In this document: positions 42,798 to 50,825 of the stretch, piece after piece | Layout: every line of letters begins with the position of its first letter | Position numbering within the stretch: the stretch's first letter is position 1 | From: RGIG5050 sp045636065 | GTDB taxonomy: Bacteria > Verrucomicrobiota > Kiritimatiellia > RFP12 > UBA1067 | Assembly: GCA_045636065.1 (NCBI GenBank) | Contig: JAZTWW010000026.1 | Location: 1 to 64,000 of the forward strand | Length of the DNA stretch: 64,000 nucleotides | Direction of reading: 5' to 3' | Position numbers and translations under genes: made by a program | Notes under the pieces: model-generated | The model's database searches: none | What the model saw: only the letters and a program-made list of their open reading frames with translations | What the model was told of the DNA's origin: nothing

Positions 42798-45626
42798 ATG
42801 CTGAGAGGTTGTACTGCGTTCTGCGCGTGTCTGATGGCGTTCGCCGCGTTCGGCGAGGGCGGGAACCGGGCTGTCGCCAAGGTTGTGCCCGAGAGCTACG
42901 TATCTAAAGCCTGGACCGTCAAGTCGACCGGTGAGACCGAGACGCGCGTCACGTTCTGGCGTGCGGACGTCTTCCGCATCGAGACGGGCTTCAAGGTGGC
43001 GGATACGAATGTCGTCGCCAGCACTGTCATAACGGAGACGGGGCAGTACCTTTCGGTGACGAACGACGCATACACCGTCGCGTACGCCGATCTGCGCAAC
43101 GACCCCAAGGGCGTGCAGATCCTGCTTCCTACGGTGAAGGAGGATGCAAGCCGCGTCGTCTTCGAGGACAGCGCGGACGAATACGTGTGGAAGACGATAG
43201 CCCTCACGCTCACGCTCGACAAGGTGCGCGGCACGTTCAAGTGCGCCCTTGCGGGAGGAGAGCCCGTCTTCGAGGAGCTTGAGCCCATGAAGCTCATGAA
43301 GGCTGACAAGAAGTCGCCGGGAATCGCCGCACAGGTCCTTTCCTCCTCCAAGTCGGCCGCGTACTTCGGCGGCGGCCAGCAGAACGGCTCCCTGGCGCAC
43401 CAGGGCCGCCTCATCGACATCGTCGCCGACAGCAAGTGGGACGAGGGCGGCCACCCGAACCCCGCCCCGTGGATGATGGCGCGCGTCGCGAAGGGCGTCT
43501 ACTACGGCATCCTGCGCCATACGTTCTCCCAGGGCAAGTACGACTTCAGGGATCCTGGCGCCGCCATCTTCACGCACCAGGAGTCGCGCTTCGATGCGTT
43601 CTATTTCGTCGGCAAAAGCTTCAACAAGGTTCTCGACAGGTATACCGAATTCACCGGCCGCCCGAATTTCATCCCCGTGTGGGGGCTTGAACTCGGCGAC
43701 GCCGACGCGTGGATGACGCGCGACCAGACGACGCGCGAGCCCAAGCAGCGCGAGAACGGCGAATACGTCGAGATCACGACGGACGTCGTGGCGAGAAACG
43801 CCGAGAAGTACCGCGCGGCCGACATGCCTGGCGGCTGGATCCTCGTCAACGACGGCTACGGCTGCAAGTACATGCAGCTTCCGTGGACGGTCAAGGCCCT
43901 TGCGGCGCTCGGGTTCAAGACGGGTCTTTGGACCGAAGGCGCCCTCGACAGGATCAAGTGGGAGGTCGGCACGGCCGGAACGCGCGTACAGAAGATCGAC
44001 GTCGCATGGAGCGGCCCGGCGTACCAGCACGGGCTCAACTGCAACGCCGTTGCGTACAACGCCATCGTCGACAACTCCGACGCCCGCGCGTTCATATGGA
44101 CGTGCCAGGGCTGGGCGGGCACGCAGCGCTACGCCGTCTGCTGGACGGGCGACCAGTACGGCAATCTCGATCTCGTAAGGTACCATGTGCCGACGGTCAC
44201 CGGCTCGGGCATGAGCGGCCAGGCGTATGCGACGACCGACATCGACGGCATCTTCGGCGGCTCGAACGAGTCATACCTGAGGGATCTCCAGTGGAAGTGC
44301 TTCACGCCGGCGATGTACGTGATGAACGGCTGGAGCGACATCAACAAGGCGCCGTGGAGCTATCCCGAGCCCTACCGCTCGTTCATCAGGGGGTGGCTCA
44401 AGTGGAAACTCAGGATGACGCCCTACATCTACACCACGTGCCGCGAGGCGTGGGACACGGGCGCGCCTATCGTAAGGCCCCTCGCCTGGAACTACCCTGA
44501 CGACGAGACGGCCCTCTCCTCCAAGGTCAGCTACGAGATGATGCTCGGCGCAGACATACTCGTTGCGCCTGTCTTTGAGCCGATGTCCCGCACGGACGGC
44601 TGGTACCTCAAGGGGATATACCTCCCGGCCGGCGCGTGGTACGACTACAACGACGGCAGGCGCGTCGAGGGCGGGAAGACCATATCCGCCTACAGGACTA
44701 CGATAAACACGCTCCCCGTCTTCATAAGGGGCGGCGCTATCCTTCCGATGTATCCCGAAACGCTCTACTCCACCCAGAAGCCCAAGGACATGCTCACCTT
44801 CGACATCTGGCCCGACGGTGAAAGCTCATATACCGTCTACGAGGACGACGGCGAGAGCCGCGCCTACGAGAGGGGCGAGTGGACGAGGCAGAAGGTGTCG
44901 GTCAAGGCGCCTGCGGCGGACCGCACGGGCACGGTCGAGGTCACGATCGACGGCGTGACGGGCGAAGGCTTCAAGGGGCAGATCAAGGAGCGCGCATACG
45001 AGCTCTGGGTCCGCACGGGCGCAAAGCCCGAGAGGATCGTCGTTGACGGCGAAGAGCTTCTTCCCATCTCCGCCAAGGGCTCGGATGCGGCCACCATCTA
45101 CGCAAGCTCCCAGCAGTGCTGGCACTACGACAGGAACGACAAGGGCGGCACCGTAAAGGCAAAGCTCGCCAAGAGGTGCACGAAGAAGCCCGTCTCGATC
45201 TCGATCGAGATTCCAGAGTCCGTAAAGCCTGCCTGCGTGCCGTATCCGGAGCCGCCGGAGGATGTCGTCAAGCGCGCCGCCGAGACGGCGAAGCACGAGG
45301 AGAGGCTTGTCGCCCCGATGAACGCGCCTAACCTGGTGCAGCAGCTCGGCGGCGAATACGCCATTGATGTTGACGGCACGTGGGAGCGCGTCACGGGCAG
45401 CGTCGTCTGCTCCAGCGACACGTCAGAGGATGCGCGCGTCACGTTCCGCCTCACGACGGACTCCGGCAAGGTGATCTTCGAAAGGGTCGGCCAGAAGGGC
45501 AAGGACGCGCCGCAGCTCGTGTCGGTCAACATCCCCAAGGACGCGAAGAGGCTCATCTTCAGGTTCACGCAGGAGGGCACTGCGCCTGCGGCCGGCGTCT
45601 GGAAGGATCTTAGGCTCGTCAAGTGA
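42798..45626 (+). CDS. glycoside hydrolase family 31 enzyme with C-terminal carbohydrate-binding-type domain
   Basis: 942 residues with a signal peptide (LRGCTAFCACLMAFAAFG). The GH31 barrel (about 290-620) includes FIPVWGLELGD, a KIDVAW motif whose Asp401 is the likely nucleophile, and TDIDGIFGG, followed by the MMLGADILVAPVF and YLPAGAWYDYNDG blocks of the barrel end and beta domain. The last ~110 residues resemble an NPCBM-type galactose-binding domain (DGTWERVTGSVV ... KDLRLVK). It should cleave alpha-linked glucosides, xylosides or galactosides outside the cytoplasm. The sulfatase gene 23 bases downstream suggests a sulfated glycan substrate. Confidence 0.87.
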   Translation: MLRGCTAFCACLMAFAAFGEGGNRAVAKVVPESYVSKAWTVKSTGETETRVTFWRADVFRIETGFKVADTNVVASTVITETGQYLSVTNDAYTVAYADLRNDPKGVQILLPTVKEDASRVVFEDSADEYVWKTIALTLTLDKVRGTFKCALAGGEPVFEELEPMKLMKADKKSPGIAAQVLSSSKSAAYFGGGQQNGSLAHQGRLIDIVADSKWDEGGHPNPAPWMMARVAKGVYYGILRHTFSQGKYDFRDPGAAIFTHQESRFDAFYFVGKSFNKVLDRYTEFTGRPNFIPVWGLELGDADAWMTRDQTTREPKQRENGEYVEITTDVVARNAEKYRAADMPGGWILVNDGYGCKYMQLPWTVKALAALGFKTGLWTEGALDRIKWEVGTAGTRVQKIDVAWSGPAYQHGLNCNAVAYNAIVDNSDARAFIWTCQGWAGTQRYAVCWTGDQYGNLDLVRYHVPTVTGSGMSGQAYATTDIDGIFGGSNESYLRDLQWKCFTPAMYVMNGWSDINKAPWSYPEPYRSFIRGWLKWKLRMTPYIYTTCREAWDTGAPIVRPLAWNYPDDETALSSKVSYEMMLGADILVAPVFEPMSRTDGWYLKGIYLPAGAWYDYNDGRRVEGGKTISAYRTTINTLPVFIRGGAILPMYPETLYSTQKPKDMLTFDIWPDGESSYTVYEDDGESRAYERGEWTRQKVSVKAPAADRTGTVEVTIDGVTGEGFKGQIKERAYELWVRTGAKPERIVVDGEELLPISAKGSDAATIYASSQQCWHYDRNDKGGTVKAKLAKRCTKKPVSISIEIPESVKPACVPYPEPPEDVVKRAAETAKHEERLVAPMNAPNLVQQLGGEYAIDVDGTWERVTGSVVCSSDTSEDARVTFRLTTDSGKVIFERVGQKGKDAPQLVSVNIPKDAKRLIFRFTQEGTAPAAGVWKDLRLVK

Positions 45627-45649
45627 CGGACAAAGTCAGGGAGGCTACC

Positions 45650-47401
45650 ATGAAAAGGATTGTGGGACTTGCTGTTGCATCCGTCATGGCGCTTGGCGCC
45701 GTAGCTGCGGAGCGTCCGAACGTGCTGATGATAATCACGGACGACCACGCCGTCGAGGCGTTCGGCACATGCGATTCAGATTCCCCCGTGCCGCTTCCAA
45801 ACTTCCGCAGGCTCGCGTCCGAGGGCATGGTCTTCGACCGCAGCTACTGCGGCAACTCGCTGTGCGGCCCGAGCCGCGCGACGATCTACACCTCGCGCCA
45901 CTCGCACCGCAACGCCTATCTCTACAACGGCGGGCCCGCGTTCGACGGCAGCCAGCCGACATTCCCGAAGGTGCTCGGCGCGGCGGGATACCAGACGGCG
46001 ATCATCGGCAAGTGGCATCTCGATTCGATGCCGACGGGTTTCGACACGTGGGAGATCTTCTCGAACCAGGGGCAGTACTACAACCCCGACTTCTACGATG
46101 GCGTCCCCAACGGCAGCGGCGGGCTCAAGTGGCGCGGCAGGCGCGTTGACGGGTACGCCACGGATCTCGTGACGGACAAGGCCCTTAAGTGGCTCGACGA
46201 CCGCGACACGGAGCGTCCTTTCGCGCTTGTCGTCGCGCACAAGGCGCCGCACCGTCCGTGGCTTCCTGCCGAAAGGCATCTCGGCAAGGCGAAGGAGTTC
46301 GTCTCGAAGCTCCCCGTGCCTGAGACGTTCTTCGACGACTACGCCAACAGGCCCCACTCGCTCAAGCTCAACGAGCAGACGCTTGCGCGCCACTTCGCCG
46401 TCTGGAGCGACCAGCACATCCTTCCGCCAGAGTTCTTCAAGGATCCGGCCAACAGGGAGCTTCTCAAGAAGGCCCTGGGGACAGAGGACTTCTCGGCGTA
46501 CACGGCTGACGACGAGGTCGTGAAGACGGTCGTCCTCGGCGGCTACCAGTGGAGGCTTGGCGAGCTCGAGCGCATGAGCGAAGAGCAGAAGATCCCGTGG
46601 GTGAGGTACCACGCCGAAAGGACGCGCGAGATGATCGAGGGCGTCAAGTCCGGCAGGCCCAAGGACCCGAAGGCGCTCGCCGAATGGCGCTGGCGCACGT
46701 ACATGGAGGACTACCTCGGAACGATCATGGCCGTCGACGACTCCATCGGAACGATCCTCGACTACCTCGACAGCAAGGGGCTTTCGGAGAACACGCTTGT
46801 CGTCTACTGCGGCGACCAGGGCTTCTACACAGGGCAGCACGGTCTCTACGACAAGCGCTGGATATTCGAGGAGAGCTTCAGGATGCCTCTTGTGATGCGC
46901 TGGAAGGGCCATATCGCCCCAGGCGTGAGGTCCACGGCGATGGTGCAGAACATCGACTATGGCGCCACGTTCTGCGCTCTGGCGGGAGCCGCGGAGGAGG
47001 CGAAGAAGGCGGGATTCCAGGGGCGCGATCTCTCGCCGCTTTTCAAGACCGGCATGGAGGAGGGCTTCGAGGACAGGCCTCTCTACTATGCGTTCTACGA
47101 GAATCCGGGCGAGCATAACGCTCCGCGCCACGACGGCATAAGGACGAAGCGCTACACGCTCGGGCATTTCGTCAAGAACCGCTCGTGGCCGAACAACGTT
47201 CCCTTCACCGAATCCGACGAGTGGCTTCTCATCGACAACGAGACCGACCCGAGACAGCTCGTCAATGTCGCGGGGTCGCCCGATTACCGGGATATCCTCG
47301 AATCTCTCAAGAGACAGTATTTCCAGTCGCGCGGCGAATACAAGGTTCCCGAGTATCTGCCGGGCGGCGACCTCAAGCTCGTCAAGCCGGCATGGCAGTA
47401 A
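45650..47401 (+). CDS. type I sulfatase
   Basis: 583 residues, exported (KRIVGLAVASVMALGAVAA). The alkaline-phosphatase-like fold starts with RPNVLMIITDDH (metal-binding Asp pair). The formylglycine motif C-G-P-S-R lies at residues 72-76, so it is of the Cys type that needs a maturating enzyme not encoded here. GKWHLDSM and DQGFYTGQHGLYDKRW supply further metal and sulfate ligands. It removes sulfate from a carbohydrate, probably together with the GH31 enzyme. AGGGAGG (45638-45644) precedes the start. The cytochrome gene overlaps its end. Confidence 0.9.
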   Translation: MKRIVGLAVASVMALGAVAAERPNVLMIITDDHAVEAFGTCDSDSPVPLPNFRRLASEGMVFDRSYCGNSLCGPSRATIYTSRHSHRNAYLYNGGPAFDGSQPTFPKVLGAAGYQTAIIGKWHLDSMPTGFDTWEIFSNQGQYYNPDFYDGVPNGSGGLKWRGRRVDGYATDLVTDKALKWLDDRDTERPFALVVAHKAPHRPWLPAERHLGKAKEFVSKLPVPETFFDDYANRPHSLKLNEQTLARHFAVWSDQHILPPEFFKDPANRELLKKALGTEDFSAYTADDEVVKTVVLGGYQWRLGELERMSEEQKIPWVRYHAERTREMIEGVKSGRPKDPKALAEWRWRTYMEDYLGTIMAVDDSIGTILDYLDSKGLSENTLVVYCGDQGFYTGQHGLYDKRWIFEESFRMPLVMRWKGHIAPGVRSTAMVQNIDYGATFCALAGAAEEAKKAGFQGRDLSPLFKTGMEEGFEDRPLYYAFYENPGEHNAPRHDGIRTKRYTLGHFVKNRSWPNNVPFTESDEWLLIDNETDPRQLVNVAGSPDYRDILESLKRQYFQSRGEYKVPEYLPGGDLKLVKPAWQ

Positions 47402-48660
47402 AGGCCAGGCATATCGCGGCGGCGGCGCTTCTCTGCGCCGCCGTTTTTGCGGGTGGTGTCGCGCTTGTGCGCGGCATCGCCTCGCATGTGATCGACGATG
47501 GATACGCGGGGAGCGAAAGCTGCCGCGAGTGTCACGAAAGGGAATACGGTCTCTGGCTCACCGGGCCGCACACGCGGCAGTTCAGGGCGGCGACGAATGA
47601 GGTCAAGGGTGCAGTCTGGGCGATCGGGATAAACGATGTCGTTCAGTACTTCAGGCCTCTTGGCGGCGGCAGGCTACAGACCATGCCATGGAGCTGGGAC
47701 TTGAAGCGCCGCGAGTGGTACAATACGACTGGCAGCATGGTAAGGGACTGGATCCCGGGCGACGGGCCTGTCCACTGGACGCACGAATCGCTCACCTTCA
47801 ACAGCTCCTGCATGGGCTGCCACGTGGCTCCCGCCTGGCGCGGATACGACGCAAAAAGCCGCACATATTCGAGCCATTGGATGGAGCCTAGAATATCATG
47901 CGAAGGCTGCCACGGCCCTCTTAAAAGGCATGTGAAGCTTCCGCTCCTCTTCGGCGCGAAGAAGCTCGGCGACGAGAGCTGCATCGCCTGCCACGTGAAA
48001 CTCTACGGCGATGCCATCGAGAGCCAAAGCCAGGATCTCCCCGAGCTTGTGCGGCGCGAAAGGGCGGCCATGGATCCAGCCAACATTGTGATGCTTGAAG
48101 ATATCGATTTCACGGCCGACGGGCGCGATCTCGGCGAGAACTACACGATCACAAGGTGGATGATGCGCGTAGGGGTGGGGAAGGAAGGGACGCCAGGCTG
48201 TCTCACGTGCCACACGTCAAGCGGGCGGACGCGCGCTAAGGGCGATGCGAACTGCACAGCGTGCCATGCCGACAAGAGCGTAGAAGTGCATGGAAGGCAC
48301 GCCAAAGGAGGCGCGCGGAGACCGACGTGCGTAGACTGCCACATGCCCAGCACGAGCTTTGCGAGGATCACGCACGTCGATCATTCTCTTAGGCCGCCCG
48401 ATCCAGGGCTAGCAGTCATGCACGGAGGCTCGAGCGCCTGCGCCAAGTGCCATTCAAGGGGCGAGGAGGAGAACTCGAAGATCGTCGAGGGATGGTTCCC
48501 CGACTCTTCCAGGCGCGAGAAGGTTCGTCGCGAGGCTAGGCTCGTCATGAGAGCTCGCATAAGGGATCCCGAGGTCGAGCCAGAGGCGAGGGAATATATC
48601 GACTCGCCGGACGCGAATCCGGTTGTCGCCGAGTCGCTTAGAAGGCTCCTCAGCCTGTAG
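47392..48660 (+). CDS. octaheme c-type cytochrome
   Basis: 422 residues with an N-terminal signal/anchor (HIAAAALLCAAVFAGGVALV) and eight CxxCH heme sites: CRECH, CMGCH, CEGCH, CIACH, CLTCH, CTACH, CVDCH and CAKCH. The first half resembles cytochrome c554-type domains. It should carry electrons in the periplasm or at the outer face. Its ATG lies inside the last codons of the sulfatase gene (10-base overlap), so translation is linked to it. No cytochrome maturation or terminal reductase gene is nearby, and no known reductase active-site signature is evident. Confidence 0.88.
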   Translation: MAVKARHIAAAALLCAAVFAGGVALVRGIASHVIDDGYAGSESCRECHEREYGLWLTGPHTRQFRAATNEVKGAVWAIGINDVVQYFRPLGGGRLQTMPWSWDLKRREWYNTTGSMVRDWIPGDGPVHWTHESLTFNSSCMGCHVAPAWRGYDAKSRTYSSHWMEPRISCEGCHGPLKRHVKLPLLFGAKKLGDESCIACHVKLYGDAIESQSQDLPELVRRERAAMDPANIVMLEDIDFTADGRDLGENYTITRWMMRVGVGKEGTPGCLTCHTSSGRTRAKGDANCTACHADKSVEVHGRHAKGGARRPTCVDCHMPSTSFARITHVDHSLRPPDPGLAVMHGGSSACAKCHSRGEEENSKIVEGWFPDSSRREKVRREARLVMRARIRDPEVEPEAREYIDSPDANPVVAESLRRLLSL

Positions 48661-48703
48661 GCACCTGTAGGCTGGCATAGGGGCTAAAGCGGCTTGTAAA
48701 GGC

Positions 48704-48805
48704 AAAAAACACGGGATGCCCGTGAAGACATCCCGCGAAAACGCCCGAAGCGCTTTTGGCTGTGTCCCAAGCGGGCATCGCCTACCCGATTGGACATCGA
48801 AATCT
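48704..48805 (-). ncRNA. candidate small RNA with its own promoter and terminator
   Basis: Transcript predicted on the minus strand from about 48805 to 48704, about 102 nt. Upstream is a promoter (48840-48812). The 3' end is an intrinsic terminator: the 9-bp stem 48737-48729 / 48718-48710, a 10-base loop, then six U (48709-48704). An internal hairpin forms around 48740-48765. No ribosome site or reading frame of note is present. It is not SRP RNA, tmRNA or 6S RNA by any motif I can see. The rest of the gap 48661-48928 holds only the enolase promoter. Confidence 0.6.
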
Positions 48806-48811
48806 GTCATT

Positions 48812-48840
48812 ATTTTACCATAAGTGGCACGAAATGTGAA
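48812..48840 (-). promoter_or_regulatory. promoter of the candidate small RNA
   Basis: On the minus strand: TTCACA (48840-48835), 17-bp spacer, TAAAAT (48817-48812) preceded by TGG, the same consensus as the other promoters in the window. Confidence 0.62.
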
Positions 48841-48864
48841 GGGGAATTTTCGCATATTTCGCAC

Positions 48865-48893
48865 TTGCGCGGAAGGGGGGAATGTGGTAGAAT
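48865..48893 (+). promoter_or_regulatory. promoter of eno
   Basis: TTGCGC (48865-48870), 17-bp spacer, TAGAAT (48888-48893) preceded by TGG. It gives a leader of about 28 bases containing AAAGGAAAGG. Confidence 0.65.
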
Positions 48894-48928
48894 AGGTCAA
48901 GTTTTTCTCTCAGAAAGGAAAGGCAAGG

Positions 48929-50209
48929 ATGGAGATTATTGAAGTCAAGGCGCGGGAGATCATCGATTCCCGCGGTAATCCTACGGTTGAAGTGGACGTC
49001 ACGCTCGAAGACGGCACGCTCGGTCGCGCCGCCGTTCCCAGCGGAGCCTCCACCGGCGTCAACGAGGCCCTCGAGCTTCGCGACGGCGATCCCAAGCGCT
49101 ATCTCGGCAAGGGCGTCACCAAGGCCGTGGAGAACGTCAACAACATCATCGCCCCTGCGCTCATCGGCCGCTGCGCGTGCGATCAGCGTGGCATCGACAG
49201 GCTCATGCTCGAGCTTGACGGTACGCCCACGAAGTCCAAGCTCGGCGCCAATGCCATCCTCGGCGTTTCGCTCGCGGTCGCCAAGGCTGCCGCCAACTGC
49301 CTCGGCATGCCCCTCTACCGCTATATCGGCGGCACGAACACGTACACCCTCCCCGTTCCGATGATGAACATCATCAATGGCGGCGCCCACTCCGATGCGC
49401 CTATCGCGTTCCAGGAGTTCATGATCCGTCCCGTCGGCGCCAAGACCTTCAAGGAAGGCCTCCGCTGCGGCGCTGAGGTGTTCCACAACCTCAAGAAGGT
49501 TCTCAAGGCCCGCGGTCTTTCGACGGCCGTCGGCGACGAGGGCGGCTTCGCCCCTGCGCTCGACTCCATCGAGGATGCTCTCGACTGCATCATCAAGGCC
49601 ATCGAGCAGGCCGGCTACAAGCCCGGCGAGGATGTCACGATCGCCATGGACTGCGCTTCGAGCGAGTTCTACAAGGATGGCATCTACGACTACACCTGGA
49701 AGGAAGGCGAGAAGGGCGCCAAGCGCACGAGCGATGAGCAGGTCAAGTACCTCGAAGAGCTCGTCGCCAAGTACCCGATCGACTCCATCGAAGACGGCAT
49801 GGCCGAAGGTGACTGGGACGGCTGGGTTGCCCTCACGAAGGCGATCGGCGACAAGTGCCAGCTCGTCGGCGACGATCTGTTCGTCACGAACGTCAAGTAC
49901 CTCGAGAAGGGCATCAAGCTCGGCGCAGCCAACTCGATCCTCATCAAGGTCAACCAGATCGGCTCTCTCTCCGAGACGCTCGATGCCATAGAGATGGCGC
50001 ACCGCGCCGGCTACACGTCCGTCACCTCCCACCGCTCCGGCGAGACCGAGGATGCGACGATCGCCGACATCGCCGTCGCCACGAACTCCGGACAGATCAA
50101 GACCGGTTCCATGTCCCGTACCGACCGTATCGCCAAGTACAACCAGCTTCTCCGCATCGAAGAGGAGCTCGGCGACAAGGCGGTCTACGGCTACAAGAAG
50201 GTCCGCTAA
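48929..50209 (+). CDS. eno: enolase
   Basis: 426 residues. It converts 2-phosphoglycerate to phosphoenolpyruvate. Family signatures are AREIIDSRGNPTVEVDV, GANAILGVSLAVAKAA, the metal ligands in AMDCASSEF, SIEDGMAEGDWDGW and LVGDDLFVTN, and the enolase signature ILIKVNQIGSLSET with the catalytic Lys. Purine-rich ribosome site just upstream. Codon choice is strongly biased to C-ending codons, as expected for a highly expressed gene. A strong terminator follows. Confidence 0.97.
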   Translation: MEIIEVKAREIIDSRGNPTVEVDVTLEDGTLGRAAVPSGASTGVNEALELRDGDPKRYLGKGVTKAVENVNNIIAPALIGRCACDQRGIDRLMLELDGTPTKSKLGANAILGVSLAVAKAAANCLGMPLYRYIGGTNTYTLPVPMMNIINGGAHSDAPIAFQEFMIRPVGAKTFKEGLRCGAEVFHNLKKVLKARGLSTAVGDEGGFAPALDSIEDALDCIIKAIEQAGYKPGEDVTIAMDCASSEFYKDGIYDYTWKEGEKGAKRTSDEQVKYLEELVAKYPIDSIEDGMAEGDWDGWVALTKAIGDKCQLVGDDLFVTNVKYLEKGIKLGAANSILIKVNQIGSLSETLDAIEMAHRAGYTSVTSHRSGETEDATIADIAVATNSGQIKTGSMSRTDRIAKYNQLLRIEEELGDKAVYGYKKVR

Positions 50210-50262
50210 GGCCCCGGTCTCAAGGTTCGCCGGTCTTTCCCTACGGCGAAACCTTCAACTGA

Positions 50263-50297
50263 AAAAGACGGCTGCATTGCGCAGCCGTCTTTTATTT
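50263..50297 (+). terminator. intrinsic terminator of eno
   Basis: AAAAGACGGCTGC (50263-50275) pairs perfectly with GCAGCCGTCTTTT (50281-50293) around a 5-base loop; the T run TTTTATTT ends at 50297. A second hairpin lies upstream (AAGGTT..CGCCG 50222-50232 with CGGCGAAACCTT 50244-50255). Confidence 0.85.
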
Positions 50298-50305
50298 GGT
50301 ATAAT
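50277..50305 (+). promoter_or_regulatory. promoter of queF inside the eno terminator
   Basis: TTGCGC (50277-50282) lies in the loop of the eno terminator, 17-bp spacer, TATAAT (50300-50305) preceded by TGG. The ATG at 50312 follows after six bases, so queF mRNA should be leaderless. Confidence 0.66.
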
Positions 50306-50311
50306 ATGGCC

Positions 50312-50776
50312 ATGAGAAACGATCTTGACAATTTGAAATCGCTTGGCAGCCAGACAAGGGTCGCCTGCGAATACGATCCTGCGATTCTAGAGGCGTTTGA
50401 AAACCGCCACCCGGAGCGCGACTATTGGGTGACTTTCACCTGCCCGGAGTTTACGACGCTCTGCCCGAAGACGGGTCAGCCCGATTTTGCGACTATTACA
50501 ATACGCTATATTCCGGACAGGCTTCTTGTAGAGTCGAAGTCGCTGAAGCTCTACCTTTTCGGTTTCCGCAACCATGGCGATTTCCACGAGGATGTCATTA
50601 ACGTGATATTTGGCGACCTTTCCAGGCTTCTTGAGCCTAAGTACATGGAAGTCTACGGTAAATTCGCCGCAAGGGGCGGTATAAGCATCGATCCCTTCGT
50701 CAATGATGGGACAGGCGAGAAATACCGCAAACTCGCCGAAGAACGCTTTGCGCGTTGGTCAGGCGTACGCGATTGA
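50312..50776 (+). CDS. queF: NADPH-dependent 7-cyano-7-deazaguanine reductase QueF
   Basis: 154 residues, the short unimodular QueF. It reduces preQ0 to preQ1 in queuosine synthesis. The diagnostic ESKSLKLYLFGFRNHG motif (NADPH-binding) and the catalytic Cys in FTTLCPKTGQPDF are present. An ATG at 50306 lies inside the presumed promoter-start interval, so 50312 is preferred. No other queuosine gene is nearby and the promoter geometry leaves no room for a preQ1 riboswitch. Confidence 0.93.
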   Translation: MRNDLDNLKSLGSQTRVACEYDPAILEAFENRHPERDYWVTFTCPEFTTLCPKTGQPDFATITIRYIPDRLLVESKSLKLYLFGFRNHGDFHEDVINVIFGDLSRLLEPKYMEVYGKFAARGGISIDPFVNDGTGEKYRKLAEERFARWSGVRD

Positions 50777-50825
50777 CCGTTCCAGCTCGTAATCGCCACT
50801 TTTCGTTCATATCGCTTCGGGAACC

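Noticed and set aside
42309..44186. 625-codon minus-strand frame opposite the transporter and GH31 genes
   Set aside because: It spans a promoter, a terminator and the ends of two convincing plus-strand genes, and its product is a low-complexity antisense translation.
50210..50311. Possible preQ1 riboswitch upstream of queF
   Set aside because: The hairpins there are explained by the eno terminator, and the queF promoter leaves no leader to hold an aptamer.
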